Part shown: piece after piece, positions 35,307 through 44,503 of the stretch
Numbering within the stretch: the stretch's first letter is position 1
How the letters are laid out: every line of letters starts with the position of its first letter
DNA from: JAWLCA01 sp050485905
GTDB lineage: Bacteria; Pseudomonadota; Alphaproteobacteria; Rhodobacterales; Rhodobacteraceae
Length of the DNA: 64,000 bases
Assembly: GCA_050485905.1 (NCBI GenBank)
Contig: JBJHCH010000003.1
Location: 1-64,000 of the forward strand
Direction of reading: 5' to 3'
Translations under genes and position numbers: made by a program
Notes under the pieces: model-generated
The model's database searches: none
What the model was told of the DNA's origin: nothing
The model's input: the letters and a program-made list of their open reading frames with translations, nothing else

Positions 35307-35451
35307 TCTCTTCTTTCAGGCGAAGTTTCTGCTTCTTGAGTTCAGCGATCCTGAGCCCGTCCGTCGCCGGACTGCGCTGGGCCTCCTCGACCTCGGCCGA
35401 AAGGGTCTGGTGGCGGCGGCGAAGCTCTTGCAGGTGCGAACCAAGGCTCAT
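35272..35451 (-). CDS. DUF465 family small coiled-coil protein
   Basis: This protein of 59 aa is one amphipathic helix hairpin: LGSHLQELRRRHQTLSAEVEEAQ, then LRIAELKKQKLRLKEEITRL. That matches DUF465 (YdcH-like), small helical proteins of unknown role. The start is chosen after a GGAGAGGAG ribosome-binding site; the upstream ATG lacks one. Its stop lies inside the 3' end of the DMT transporter gene on the other strand. Confidence 0.85.
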   Translation of the reverse strand: MSLGSHLQELRRRHQTLSAEVEEAQRSPATDGLRIAELKKQKLRLKEEITRLSQVESHA

Positions 35452-35573
35452 ATCAATCTCCTCTCCAACTACATCCAGAGATTGAATTGCATCACAGAAC
35501 TTGAGTCGTGTCACCCACCACCGGCAAGATCGTGCCAAATTTATTTCCGCCCGCGCCCCTTGCCGAATGGCGA

Positions 35574-36335
35574 CTATGTGCCCATGGGCAAGCCCCCAGC
35601 GTCGCGCAGGATCCCGCGGGCGGCGACGCTGTAGTCGTCGCCATCGCCGCTATGGGCTGGCCCGTCGTGCAGGACGAACGGGGCGAGCAGCCGGAACGGA
35701 CCGCGCGCGCCCTTCCTCGCCCGCACAATCACCCGGCCTGCCGGCTGGCCCGCCCGACCGGTCAGCGGCAACACCGCGATGTCGCCTGCCCGCCCGCCAA
35801 CCGCCGCCAGCACATCGGGCAGCCGGTCCGCGCGCTGGATCAGCGTCAACCAGCCGCCCGGGCGCAGTCTACGCAGTGCCGCATCTATCCAGCCGATTAG
35901 GGGAGTCGCTTCGCGCAGGGCGGCCTCGCGCCCCGGATCGCGGGCAGAGGTGCCGTCAGCGGCGTCGAAGTACGGCGGATTGGCGATCACATGGTCGAAG
36001 TTCCGGGCGCGCAACTCCGCTGGCAGGCGGGTCAGATCGGCGACTGTCACTGCCAGAGTGATCCCGTTCGCCTCGGCATTCCTGCGCGCGAGTTCGGCAT
36101 AGCCCGGCTGCCGCTCCACCCCATGCAGATCGAGCCCCGGAACGCGGGCGCCAAGGCAGAGGCTCGCCACGCCCGCGCCGCAGCCCAGTTCCAGCACCGC
36201 CTGTCCCGCGGCGGCAGGTACGGCAGCGGCGAGCAGTACGGGATCGGTGCCCGCCCGGTAGCCACCGCGCGGCTGCGCGATCACCAGTCGTCCGCCAAGA
36301 AAGCGGTCGCGGCTGAGCGCGCCCCCCTCCGACAT
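35574..36335 (-). CDS. tRNA1(Val) A37 N6-methyltransferase-like SAM methyltransferase
   Basis: This is a Rossmann-fold methyltransferase (253 aa) of the TrmN6/YfiC family. Motif I is ELGCGAGVASLCLG near residue 49 and the N6-adenine/Gln-type catalytic motif is NPPYF near 120. The N-terminal FLGGRLVIAQPRGGYRAGTDPVLL is a hallmark of TrmN6. Substrate identity (tRNA A37) is inferred from the E. coli relative. Its start lies one base after the DUF2007 stop. Confidence 0.82.
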   Translation of the reverse strand: MSEGGALSRDRFLGGRLVIAQPRGGYRAGTDPVLLAAAVPAAAGQAVLELGCGAGVASLCLGARVPGLDLHGVERQPGYAELARRNAEANGITLAVTVADLTRLPAELRARNFDHVIANPPYFDAADGTSARDPGREAALREATPLIGWIDAALRRLRPGGWLTLIQRADRLPDVLAAVGGRAGDIAVLPLTGRAGQPAGRVIVRARKGARGPFRLLAPFVLHDGPAHSGDGDDYSVAARGILRDAGGLPMGT

Positions 36336-36336
36336 C

Positions 36337-36552
36337 TCAGCTTTCCAGCGGGATGTCGTTGTCCGCCAGAACGGCGCGGGCGCGGAAGTGGTCCGCGCGC
36401 CGCACCATCAGCCTTCGCGGCAGGATTCCGATGGATCCTTCCAGCACGCTCATGTGGACGTCCATGGTAAAGACGTCTATATCCTCGCCCTCAAGCAGCG
36501 CGGTGGCGAAGGCGATGATCGTGGGGTCGGTGGTGCGCAAAAGTTCCTTCAT
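36337..36552 (-). CDS. DUF2007 family small protein
   Basis: This protein of 71 aa has MKELLRTTDPTIIAFATALLEGEDIDVF, the typical start of DUF2007, a GlnB-like small fold named putative signal transducing protein. It is the first gene of a two-gene operon with the trmN6-like gene, spacing one base, and is divergent from ispB. Confidence 0.83.
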   Translation of the reverse strand: MKELLRTTDPTIIAFATALLEGEDIDVFTMDVHMSVLEGSIGILPRRLMVRRADHFRARAVLADNDIPLES

Positions 36553-36609
36553 GGGCGATCAGTTAATGGCAAACCGGCAGGCTTGTCGAGACGGCCGGCG
36601 GTGACCGTG

Positions 36610-37611
36610 ATGGGGCTTGATACCGCGGTGAGTCAGCCGCACGACCGCCTTGCCTCGCATCTGGCCGAGGACATGGGCGCGGTGAACGCGCTGATCCGCG
36701 ATCGCATGGCATCGGAACATGCGCCGCGCATCCCCGAGGTGACCGCGCATCTGGTCGAGGCCGGTGGGAAACGCCTGCGTCCGATGCTGACACTGGCGAC
36801 GGCGCGGATGTGCGGCTACGACGGTCCGCATCACATTCACCTCGCCGCGACGGTGGAGTTCATCCATACCGCCACCCTGCTGCACGACGACGTGGTGGAC
36901 GAAAGCGAACGGCGCCGAGGCCGGCCGACGGCAAACCTGCTTTGGGACAACAAGTCCTCGGTGCTGGTGGGCGACTACCTGTTCGCACGCTCCTTCCAGT
37001 TGATGGTGGAGACCGGATCGCTCCGCGTGCTCGACATCCTGTCGAACGCGGCGGCCACGATTGCCGAGGGCGAAGTGCTGCAACTCACCGCCGCGCGCGA
37101 TCTGGCGACCGACGAGACGATCTATCTCAAGGTCGTGCGGGGCAAGACCGCGGCGCTGTTTTCGGCAGCGACAGAGGTCGGCGGCGTCATCGCCCGCGCG
37201 CCGGAACAGCATGTCCGGGCACTTTTCACCTATGGCGACGCGCTTGGTGTCAGCTTCCAGATCGTCGACGATCTGCTGGACTATGGCGGCGCTACGGCGA
37301 TGATCGGCAAGAATACCGGCGACGATTTCCGCGAGCGCAAGCTGACGCTGCCGGTCATCAAGGCCGTGGCGCAGGCCGACGCGCAGGAGCGTGCCTTCTG
37401 GCAGCGGGTAATCGAGAAGGGCGACCAGCAGGACGGCGATCTGGAGCGCGCGCTGGAGATCCTGACGCGCCGCGGTACGCTGGAGGCCACGCGCGCCGAC
37501 GCCCTGTCGTGGTCCGCGCGGGCGCGCGGGGCGCTGGACGCTGTGCCGGATCATCCGCTGCGGGATATGCTGGTAGACCTTGCCGACTACGTGGTCGCCC
37601 GCGTCAGTTGA
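36610..37611 (+). CDS. ispB: Polyprenyl diphosphate synthase (octaprenyl/decaprenyl)
   Basis: This trans-isoprenyl diphosphate synthase makes the ubiquinone side chain. The first Asp-rich motif is LLHDDVVDES (about residue 93), the second QIVDDLLDYGG (about 222), and GGKRLRPMLTL lies near 53. The length is 333 aa. ATG at 36610 is chosen; two in-frame GTG codons lie just upstream (36601, 36607). Chain length (C40 or C50) cannot be told. Its 3' end overlaps ispE by 8 nt on the opposite strand. Confidence 0.9.
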   Translation: MGLDTAVSQPHDRLASHLAEDMGAVNALIRDRMASEHAPRIPEVTAHLVEAGGKRLRPMLTLATARMCGYDGPHHIHLAATVEFIHTATLLHDDVVDESERRRGRPTANLLWDNKSSVLVGDYLFARSFQLMVETGSLRVLDILSNAAATIAEGEVLQLTAARDLATDETIYLKVVRGKTAALFSAATEVGGVIARAPEQHVRALFTYGDALGVSFQIVDDLLDYGGATAMIGKNTGDDFRERKLTLPVIKAVAQADAQERAFWQRVIEKGDQQDGDLERALEILTRRGTLEATRADALSWSARARGALDAVPDHPLRDMLVDLADYVVARVS

Positions 37612-38440
37612 GCATCCGCGCCACGGCAACCCACCATCCGGCCCGCGTCGACTGCAGGGCTGCGGCGGCTCGTTCGGCGCCGGGTTCATCCTCGAATAAA
37701 CCGAAACAGGTCGCGCCCGAACCCGACATCCGCGCAAACAGGCAATCTGGCTGCGCGGCAAGCCGATCCAGAACTTCCGCAATGACGGGTGCCACACCAA
37801 TTGCCGCATCCTGAAGGTCGTTGCGCTGATCCGCGAGCCATTGGGCCAGAACACGCGCGTCGGGCCATTCCGGCAGCAAATCGGGCATCGGCGCATTTTC
37901 GGCGTGGCCCAGCCGGGCAAACACCGCGCGCGTAGGCACCTCTACGCCCGGGTTGGCGAGCAGGATCGAGGCCGGAGGCAGGCGCGGTACGTCCGACAGC
38001 ATATCACCAATCCCACGCATGCGAGCGGGACGGGCAGCGAGGCAGACCGGCACGTCCGCGCCGAGGTCCAGCAGCCGCTCTGCGTCAGGCAAGGGCCGCC
38101 CCGTCTGCCGAGCAATCGCCCGCAGCGTAGCCGCTGCATCCGACGACCCGCCGCCTATGCCGGACGCGGATGGCAGGTGCTTTTCCAGTTCAAAGCTCAT
38201 GCCCACCGCGCCCATCGCCGCCGCGGCGCGCAGCACCAGGTTGTCCTGGCCATCGGGCACACCGGCCGCTTGTGGTCCGATGACGGTCAGACGCGCGCCC
38301 TGCCCCGTGGATACCGTCACACGGTCACAAACCGCCGCAAAGACCACGAGGCTGTCGAGCAGATGGTAGCCATCGGCGCGCCTGCCGGTGACGTGCAAGG
38401 TCAGGTTGATCTTGGCCGGGGCGAATTCAGTGACGGTCAC
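37604..38440 (-). CDS. ispE: 4-diphosphocytidyl-2-C-methyl-D-erythritol kinase
   Basis: This is the GHMP kinase of the MEP isoprenoid pathway. It opens EFAPAKINLTLHVTGRRADGYH and has the ATP-binding loop PSASGIGGGSSDAAATL near residue 85 and GSGATCFGLF near 245. The length is 278 aa. The start is GTG at 38440, which gives the conserved TEFAPAKINL beginning; the longer frame would run through the TPR gene on the same strand. It follows the TPR gene by 13 nt. Confidence 0.92.
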   Translation of the reverse strand: MTVTEFAPAKINLTLHVTGRRADGYHLLDSLVVFAAVCDRVTVSTGQGARLTVIGPQAAGVPDGQDNLVLRAAAAMGAVGMSFELEKHLPSASGIGGGSSDAAATLRAIARQTGRPLPDAERLLDLGADVPVCLAARPARMRGIGDMLSDVPRLPPASILLANPGVEVPTRAVFARLGHAENAPMPDLLPEWPDARVLAQWLADQRNDLQDAAIGVAPVIAEVLDRLAAQPDCLFARMSGSGATCFGLFEDEPGAERAAAALQSTRAGWWVAVARMLN

Positions 38441-38453
38441 GGGTGCGCGCCGG

Positions 38454-40160
38454 TCAGTTGCCTGCTGCCCGCTCTTCGGCCTCTTCCTCGGCCAGCACGC
38501 GGTCAAGCCCGACCTCCAGCTTTCGGCGAATCCGGATCTCTTCTTCCGGTTCCGGATCGAAGGACAGCGCCCGGCGCCACTGGAACTGCGCCTCCAGCCG
38601 TCGGCCGACGACCCAATAGACGTCACCTAGGTGGTCGTTGACAATCGGATCCGTAGCCAGCAGCTCCGCCGCGCGCTCCATCGGCGCCACGGCCTCTTCG
38701 AAACGGCCCAGCCGGTAGAGCGCCCAGCCGAGACTGTCGATGATATGGCCGTTGTCGGGCGCACCCTCGACGGCGGTCTCGATCATGTCGAGCGCCTCGT
38801 CAAGATTCTCGCGCCGCTCGACCAGCGAATAGCCAAGATAATTCAGAACCATCGGCTGATCCGGGCGCAGTTCAAGTGCGCGGCGAAAATCAGCCTCGGC
38901 CAGTTCCCAGCGATCCTCGCGCTCGTGGCAGATTCCGCGGGTGTAGAACACGACCCAATGCCGCTCGTCAGGCTCGCCGATCAACTCTATCGCTCGGCTG
39001 TAGGCGCGTGAGGCCGCATCGAACTGCTCTTCCCGTCGCAGCAGATCGCCGAGCGCCGTATGCACGGTAATCAGCTCGTCATGGCTTTCCGCCAGCGCCT
39101 GCAACGTAGAGATCGCCTCGTCAGCATCACCGGCACGGTAGAGCGAATCCGCCCGGCCAAGCTCGGCCGAGAAGAAACGTGGGCTTTCGGGGTCGATCTG
39201 GGCGAAAACCTGCTGCGCCAACGTATGCTGGGACAGTTGATCCAGCAGGCGTGCGGTCAGCAGGATCGCATCCTCGTGGTCCGGACGCAGATGCTCGGCA
39301 AGGCGCGAATACAGCAGGGTCACCGTGTCGTTGGCCTCACCGACCAGCGCCGAGGCTGTGGTGTGAAATACCTCTGCGATCCCCTCGGACGCACTTCGCG
39401 CCGCCGTGTAGGGCAATATCTCTTCCGTCTGAAGGCTTGCCCGCAGTTCCTCGATCTCGAGATCCGCATCGGCGCCGAAAATCTCGCCCAGCAGCGCCAG
39501 CGCCGCATCATTGCGCTCCAACTGGCTCAGGATCTGGACATGGGCAATGACCCCGCGCCGCGTCATCTGAAGCGGACCCGCCTCGTCACCCGACAGAATT
39601 TCCAGCGCGCCCTCGAAATCGCCGACCGAGGCCAGTGCCAGCGCCTTGTGAAACCGGGCGAAGGGAGCAAGCGCCGGTGTTTCGCCCAGCGCATCAAAGG
39701 CCACCAGCGCATCGGACATGCGCCCCTCGCCGATGAGCGCCCAGGCTCCAGTCAGACCATCGACCAGCGGCCCGGTTTCGCGGCCGTTCTCTACCGCCGC
39801 CCGCGCTTCCTCGAACTCTCCCCGTGCGAGTAGATCAGCCAACAGCACAAGATTCGCGCTCTGGCTGCGCAGACCTAGAGCCAGCAACCGCTCTGCCATC
39901 TCGACAGCGCGGTCGATCTCGCCCAGGGCTGCATGCGACAGGATCGCATTTTCCAGAAGCGCAGGATTGTCCGGATCCTCGCCAAGGGCGCGCTGGAGGT
40001 AGTCCGCCGATACCGCAAAGTCGTTGTCGCTGCCGGCCTGCCGCGCGGCGAGATACGCCCCAGCCAGACCATCGGCCGATGCGGCGAAGGGCTGAGCAGG
40101 CAACAGTGCGAGCGCACAGGCAAGCGCGGCAAATCTGCGGCGAAGGGAATAATGCGGCAA
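38454..40160 (-). CDS. TPR-repeat exported protein
   Basis: This is a secreted or membrane-anchored protein built of tetratricopeptide repeats (about 568 aa). An N-terminal hydrophobic signal (RRFAALACALALLPAQPFAASAD) precedes helical repeats; the C-terminal ones are clear, e.g. WELAEADFRRALELRPDQPM and RFEEAVAPMERAAELLATDP. The start is uncertain: I use TTG at 40160 just before the signal peptide with GGAGAG upstream, whereas the frame could open 34 codons earlier at an ATG. Function is unknown, scaffolding being the usual role. It is in an operon with ispE. Confidence 0.8.
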   Translation of the reverse strand: MPHYSLRRRFAALACALALLPAQPFAASADGLAGAYLAARQAGSDNDFAVSADYLQRALGEDPDNPALLENAILSHAALGEIDRAVEMAERLLALGLRSQSANLVLLADLLARGEFEEARAAVENGRETGPLVDGLTGAWALIGEGRMSDALVAFDALGETPALAPFARFHKALALASVGDFEGALEILSGDEAGPLQMTRRGVIAHVQILSQLERNDAALALLGEIFGADADLEIEELRASLQTEEILPYTAARSASEGIAEVFHTTASALVGEANDTVTLLYSRLAEHLRPDHEDAILLTARLLDQLSQHTLAQQVFAQIDPESPRFFSAELGRADSLYRAGDADEAISTLQALAESHDELITVHTALGDLLRREEQFDAASRAYSRAIELIGEPDERHWVVFYTRGICHEREDRWELAEADFRRALELRPDQPMVLNYLGYSLVERRENLDEALDMIETAVEGAPDNGHIIDSLGWALYRLGRFEEAVAPMERAAELLATDPIVNDHLGDVYWVVGRRLEAQFQWRRALSFDPEPEEEIRIRRKLEVGLDRVLAEEEAEERAAGN

Positions 40161-40265
40161 GGTCCGTGCCTCTCCTGACTTCGACCGCAACCTAGAGCCC
40201 GCCGGCGCACATGGCAATCGGACAGGCCGGTTTATGCCGCTCTCTTCCGATGCCTCACGCAAGTG

Positions 40266-41921
40266 TCACATGTTGGGATAGTTCGGCCCGTCGCCGCCCT
40301 GCGGAGTGACCCAGACGATGTTCTGGCTCGGATCCTTGATGTCGCAGGTCTTGCAGTGGACGCAGTTCTGGAAGTTGATGACAAACTTCGCCTCTGCACC
40401 CTCGCCCACCACCTCGTAAACGCCCGCCGGGCAGTAGCGTTGCGCAGGCTCCGCGTATTTGGGTAGGTTCACCTGGATCGGAACCGCCGGATCCTTCAGC
40501 GTCAGGTGCGCGGGCTGGCTCTCCTCGTGGTTGGTGAAGCTGAAAGCCACATTTGTCAGCCGATCGAACGAAAGCACGCCATCGGGCTTGGGGTAGTCGA
40601 TGGTCTTGTGCTTGCGCGCCTCTCCGGTTGCGGCCGCGTCCGACTTGCCGTGCTCCATCGTGCCGAATGCGGAGAAGCCCAGCGTGTTCGTCCACATGTC
40701 GAAGCCACCGAGCGCCAGCGAGGAGACAAGCCCCCATCTCGACCACATCGGCTTGACGTTGCGGACCTTCTTCAGATCCTTGCCCACCGGCCCGCTGCGC
40801 AACTCGGTCTCGTAGTCGGTCAGTTCATCGCCCGCGCGGCCCGCCTTGATCGCGCCATAGGCGGCCTCGGCCGCTGCCTTGCCCGAAAGCATCGCGTTAT
40901 GGTTGCCCTTGATCCGCGGCACGTTGACCAGCCCGGCCGAGCAACCCAGCAGCGCGCCGCCCGGAAAGACCACCTTGGGAATCGACTGCCAGCCGCCCTC
41001 GCTGATTGCCCGCGCCCCATAGGCCACGCGCTTGCCCCCCTTCAGCAGCTCGGCCACCATCGGGTGATGCTTGAACCTCTGGAATTCCATGTAGGGATAG
41101 AGATGCGGGTTCTCGTAGTTCAGGTGCACCACGAAGCCCACACAGACCTGGTTGTTGTCGATGTGGTAAATGAACGACCCGCCACCCGCATTCTTGCCCA
41201 GCGGCCAGCCCATGGTGTGGATCACCGTGCCGGGCTTGTGTTTCTCGGAGTCGACCTCCCAGATCTCCTTCATGCCCAGGCCGAACTTCTGCGGATCGTG
41301 TCCCTTGGACAGCTCGAACTTCGCCATCACCTGCTTCGACAGTGACCCGCGCACCCCCTCGCCCAGCAGCACATACTTGCCGCGCAGCTCCATCCCCGGC
41401 TCGTAGTTCGGCCCCGGCGTGCCATCGGAGTTCTTTCCGAACTCGCCCGCGACGACGCCTGCAACCTCGCCATCCTTGCCCCAGACAAGCTCCGACGCCG
41501 CCATGCCGGCAAACACCTCGACGCCCAGCGCCTCGGCCTGCTCGGCCATCCAGCGGCAGACGTTTGCCATGCTGACGATGTAGTTGCCGTGGTTCGACAT
41601 CAGCGGTGGCATCGGCCAGTTCGGCACGCGGATCTTCCCAGCCTCGCCCAGCATGTAAAAGCTGTCTGACGTGACCGGAACGGTGACAGGCGCGCCGCGC
41701 TCCTTCCAGTCGGGGATCACCGCGTCAAGGCCGCAGGGGTCCAGTACCGCGCCCGACAGGATATGCGCGCCGACCTCAGACCCCTTTTCCAGCACGACCA
41801 CCGACAGTTCGGGATCGAGTTGTTTCAGACGGATCGCCGCCGACAGGCCCGCGGGGCCTGCGCCGACGATCACCACGTCATAGTCCATCGCCTCGCGTTC
41901 GATCGGATTGGTCTCGCTCAC
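40266..41921 (-). CDS. etfD: Electron-transfer flavoprotein:ubiquinone oxidoreductase
   Basis: This membrane-bound flavo-Fe-S enzyme moves electrons from ETF (fatty acid and amino acid oxidation) to ubiquinone. The FAD motif VVIVGAGPAGLSAAIRL is at the N-terminus. The C-terminal 4Fe-4S domain has CPAGVYEVV and then NFQNCVHCKTCDIKDPSQNI. The length is 551 aa. GTG at 41921 is chosen because AAGGAGG sits 6 nt upstream. Divergent from greA over a 260-nt spacer. Confidence 0.95.
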   Translation of the reverse strand: MSETNPIEREAMDYDVVIVGAGPAGLSAAIRLKQLDPELSVVVLEKGSEVGAHILSGAVLDPCGLDAVIPDWKERGAPVTVPVTSDSFYMLGEAGKIRVPNWPMPPLMSNHGNYIVSMANVCRWMAEQAEALGVEVFAGMAASELVWGKDGEVAGVVAGEFGKNSDGTPGPNYEPGMELRGKYVLLGEGVRGSLSKQVMAKFELSKGHDPQKFGLGMKEIWEVDSEKHKPGTVIHTMGWPLGKNAGGGSFIYHIDNNQVCVGFVVHLNYENPHLYPYMEFQRFKHHPMVAELLKGGKRVAYGARAISEGGWQSIPKVVFPGGALLGCSAGLVNVPRIKGNHNAMLSGKAAAEAAYGAIKAGRAGDELTDYETELRSGPVGKDLKKVRNVKPMWSRWGLVSSLALGGFDMWTNTLGFSAFGTMEHGKSDAAATGEARKHKTIDYPKPDGVLSFDRLTNVAFSFTNHEESQPAHLTLKDPAVPIQVNLPKYAEPAQRYCPAGVYEVVGEGAEAKFVINFQNCVHCKTCDIKDPSQNIVWVTPQGGDGPNYPNM

Positions 41922-42117
41922 GCCCTGCCTCCTTGCGCCCCGCATCGCGGATCATATCTGACGGATCAGCACCCCGCGTTACATGACCGGGGCAAGCCGG
42001 GTCAATGATGACGCCCCGTTCTGCCGATGGCGAAGGGACGGCGAAAATCGACCGGTCGACCGGCCTGCCCCCTTGCAATCCGGCGCTGCGTCGGTTCTGC
42101 TTGACCTTGTATCGCAG

Positions 42118-42149
42118 GTGTCGCGGCCGACAGGCCGTGGCACCTTTTT
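42118..42149 (+). terminator. Intrinsic terminator in the greA leader
   Basis: An 11-bp stem (42118-42128 with 42133-42143, two G-U pairs) with a GACA loop, followed by C and TTTTT (42145-42149). It ends 32 nt upstream of the greA start, on the same strand. No other plus-strand gene precedes it, because etfD points away, so it must act on the greA leader itself. In E. coli a terminator at the same place creates the GraL leader sRNAs. Confidence 0.7.
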
Positions 42150-42181
42150 GATAACGCGATTCTGAACTGGATGGCACGGCG

Positions 42182-42652
42182 ATGGACAAGATTCCGATGA
42201 CACGCAGCGGCTTTGCCGCGCTTGAGGATGAACTGCGGATGCTGAAAAGCACCGAGCGTCCGGCCGTCATCCGCGCCATCGCCGAGGCGCGCGAGCATGG
42301 CGACCTGTCCGAGAACGCGGAATATCATGCTGCGCGTGAGAAGCAGAGCTTCATCGAGGGCCGGATCAAGGAGCTGGAGTCGATCATCAGCCGGGCCGAA
42401 GTGATCGACCCCGTCCGTCTGTCCGGGTCGATCAAGTTCGGCGCAACCGTGACCATCATCGACGAGGAATCGGACGAAGAGCGCACCTACCAGATCGTGG
42501 GAGAGGCCGAGGCCGACATCGAACGCGGGCTTCTGAACATCAGATCGCCGCTCGCCCGCGCCCTGATCGGCAAGGACGAGGGCGACAGCGTCGAGGTGCG
42601 CTCGCCCGGCGGCGAGCGCAGCTACGAGATCGTCAGTATCCGCTACATCTGA
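42182..42652 (+). CDS. greA: Transcription elongation factor GreA
   Basis: This coiled-coil factor enters the RNA polymerase secondary channel and stimulates transcript cleavage in backtracked complexes. The acidic tip motif [18 protein letters not shown], with the catalytic Asp/Glu, lies near residue 38, and the C-terminal FKBP-like domain has [18 protein letters not shown]. The length is 156 aa. Expression is probably limited by the leader terminator at 42118. Confidence 0.97.
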   Translation: MDKIPMTRSGFAALEDELRMLKSTERPAVIRAIAEAREHGDLSENAEYHAAREKQSFIEGRIKELESIISRAEVIDPVRLSGSIKFGATVTIIDEESDEERTYQIVGEAEADIERGLLNIRSPLARALIGKDEGDSVEVRSPGGERSYEIVSIRYI

Positions 42653-42666
42653 GCACTGGCAGGGCG

Positions 42667-43695
42667 ATGTCCGATCCAAACTCGGAAAAACCGATCGACC
42701 TTGGCGTCTACGGCCGAGGTGCCGATCCGAATGCGCCGCGCATCGGCCGGGCCGAGCTTGGCGCACTGGCGCTGTCGATTCTTTGGCTGGGCCTATGCCT
42801 TGTCCTCTACACCCGATCTGATGGTGTTCCGGCTGATGGGGCGGGTGGCTTGTCGGTTCTGCTGACCGCCGCCGCGGTTCTTGCCCCCGTCCTGCTCGTC
42901 TGGATCGCGGCGCTGATGCTGCGATCCCTCCGCCGTCTGCAGACCGAAACCGCAGAACTGCGCGAGGCGATGAGCGCATTGCGGCAGGCACAACTGGCGC
43001 TGCAGCAGGCCACGGGCGCTGCACGACGCCCCGCACCCGAGATCGAGCCTGCCGAGGCACCGCGGCCACGGGTCGCGGCCGCAAGCCCGGCGCAGCCTGC
43101 AGCGCCGCGCCGCCCTGCCGCACCGACAGCGCCCGCTGCAAAGCAGCCCGCTGTTGCCGCGCGGACCACTGCCGACGGGCAGGCGCTGCTCGCCTTCGAC
43201 ACACCGCAAGAGCCTACCGCAGAGCCGATGCCGATGGCGGAACTGATCCTTGCGCTGAATTTCCCCGACGACGCCGAGGATGAGGCTGCCATATCGGCGC
43301 TGAAACTCGCGCTTCAGGATCGCGACACCGCGAAACTGATCCGTGCCGCGCAGGATGTGCTGACGCTCTTGGGCCATGACGGCATATACATGGACAACCT
43401 GCAGCCTGACCGCGCCCGGCCAGAGGTCTGGCGTCGCTTTGCCGGCGGCGAACGTGGGCGCGGCGTCGCTGCGCTCGGCGGGATACGCGATCGAGAGGTG
43501 CTGGCGGCAATCACCGCGCGGACGCGACAGGATCCTGTATTCCGCGACGCTGCGCATCATTTCCTGCGCAGCTTCGACCGCCATGTCTCGACCTTCGCGG
43601 ACCGGGCCGAAGACTCGACTCTCTCGGCTTTCGCCGAGACACGGACAGCCAAGGCATTCATGCTCATCGGCCGCGTGACAGGCACATTCGACTGA
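42667..43695 (+). CDS. Conserved hypothetical two-helix membrane protein
   Basis: I do not recognise the family. The 342-aa product has two N-terminal transmembrane helices (about residues 30-49 and 61-86), a short coiled coil (RSLRRLQTETAELREAMSALR), a long Ala/Pro-rich linker (about 118-170) and a C-terminal globular domain (about 190-342) with LNFPDDAEDEAAISAL. It starts 14 nt after greA, in the same direction, and probably shares its transcript. It looks like a Rhodobacteraceae-type conserved gene, with no sign of recent transfer. Confidence 0.75.
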   Translation: MSDPNSEKPIDLGVYGRGADPNAPRIGRAELGALALSILWLGLCLVLYTRSDGVPADGAGGLSVLLTAAAVLAPVLLVWIAALMLRSLRRLQTETAELREAMSALRQAQLALQQATGAARRPAPEIEPAEAPRPRVAAASPAQPAAPRRPAAPTAPAAKQPAVAARTTADGQALLAFDTPQEPTAEPMPMAELILALNFPDDAEDEAAISALKLALQDRDTAKLIRAAQDVLTLLGHDGIYMDNLQPDRARPEVWRRFAGGERGRGVAALGGIRDREVLAAITARTRQDPVFRDAAHHFLRSFDRHVSTFADRAEDSTLSAFAETRTAKAFMLIGRVTGTFD

Positions 43696-43716
43696 CCGAA
43701 AGCGCGGCAATGCCCC

Positions 43717-43745
43717 TTGCAAAACACCCCTGCGCCCGGTAATGG
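43717..43745 (+). promoter_or_regulatory. Candidate sigma-70 promoter of rpmI-rplT
   Basis: TTGCAA (43717-43722), 17-nt spacer, TAATGG (43740-43745). This would start transcription near 43752 and give a leader of about 70 nt before rpmI, where L20 autoregulation would act. Confidence 0.45.
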
Positions 43746-43821
43746 GCGCGCTCCAAACCCGCGTGGCCGGCCGATGTGGCATGCCGAGTCGCGCGATAAC
43801 CGTTCCTAAGAGGAGATGGAA

Positions 43822-44022
43822 ATGCCCAAGATGAAGACCAAGTCGAGCGCCAAGAAGCGCTTTTCGATGACCGCGACGGGCAAGGTGAAATCCGCCCAGG
43901 CCGGCAAGCGGCACGGCATGATCAAGCGTACGACGAAATTCATCCGCGATGCGCGCGGCACCATGGTGCTGTCCGAGGCGGATACGAAGATCGTCAAGAA
44001 ATACATGCCCTACGACCGCTGA
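43822..44022 (+). CDS. rpmI: 50S ribosomal protein L35
   Basis: A 66-aa basic ribosomal protein: [20 protein letters not shown] opens the family pattern and the C-terminus ends MPYDR. Of two ATGs 6 nt apart, the second (MPKMKTK) is chosen because L35 starts there and AGGAG is better spaced. It is 12 nt ahead of rplT. Confidence 0.97.
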   Translation: MPKMKTKSSAKKRFSMTATGKVKSAQAGKRHGMIKRTTKFIRDARGTMVLSEADTKIVKKYMPYDR

Positions 44023-44034
44023 GGAGCCGCCAAC

Positions 44035-44394
44035 ATGTCACGCGTCACATCCGGAAAAGTCACCCACGCCCGCCATCGCAAGGTCATCAAGGCCGCGAAG
44101 GGCTATTACGCCGCCCGCGGCACCAACTTCCGCACCGCCACCCAGGCGGTGGACAAGGCGAACCAGTACGCCACCCGCGACCGCAAGACCCGCAAGCGCA
44201 ACTTCCGCGCGCTGTGGATCCAGCGGATCAACGCTGCGGTGCGCGAATTCGACCCGGCGATGACCTATTCGCGCTTCATCAACGGTCTGGCGAAAGCCGG
44301 GATCGAGGTGGACCGCAAGGTGCTGGCCGATCTGGCCGTGCACGAGCCCGACGCCTTTGGCGCCATCGTCGAACGCGCCCGCGCGGCGGTCTGA
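44035..44394 (+). CDS. rplT: 50S ribosomal protein L20
   Basis: A 119-aa 23S rRNA-binding assembly protein, beginning [20 protein letters not shown] and containing the conserved [20 protein letters not shown] region. In many bacteria L20 represses its own operon. It follows rpmI and ends at a strong terminator, so pheS has a separate transcript or depends on read-through. Confidence 0.97.
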   Translation: MSRVTSGKVTHARHRKVIKAAKGYYAARGTNFRTATQAVDKANQYATRDRKTRKRNFRALWIQRINAAVREFDPAMTYSRFINGLAKAGIEVDRKVLADLAVHEPDAFGAIVERARAAV

Positions 44395-44413
44395 ACCGGC
44401 CTGAACGGCTGCG

Positions 44414-44441
44414 AAAGGCCCCGCCTCGGCGGGGCCTTTTT
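44414..44441 (+). terminator. Rho-independent terminator of rpmI-rplT
   Basis: AAAGGCCCCGCC (44414-44425) pairs with GGCGGGGCCTTT (44428-44439), then TT. Perfect GC stem, 20 nt after the rplT stop. Confidence 0.88.
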
Positions 44442-44503
44442 CGTTGGCTTGCAATCCGCCGCGCCCGCCGCTAGCAGGGGCCGCGCGAGCCAAAGGGGCG
44501 ACG

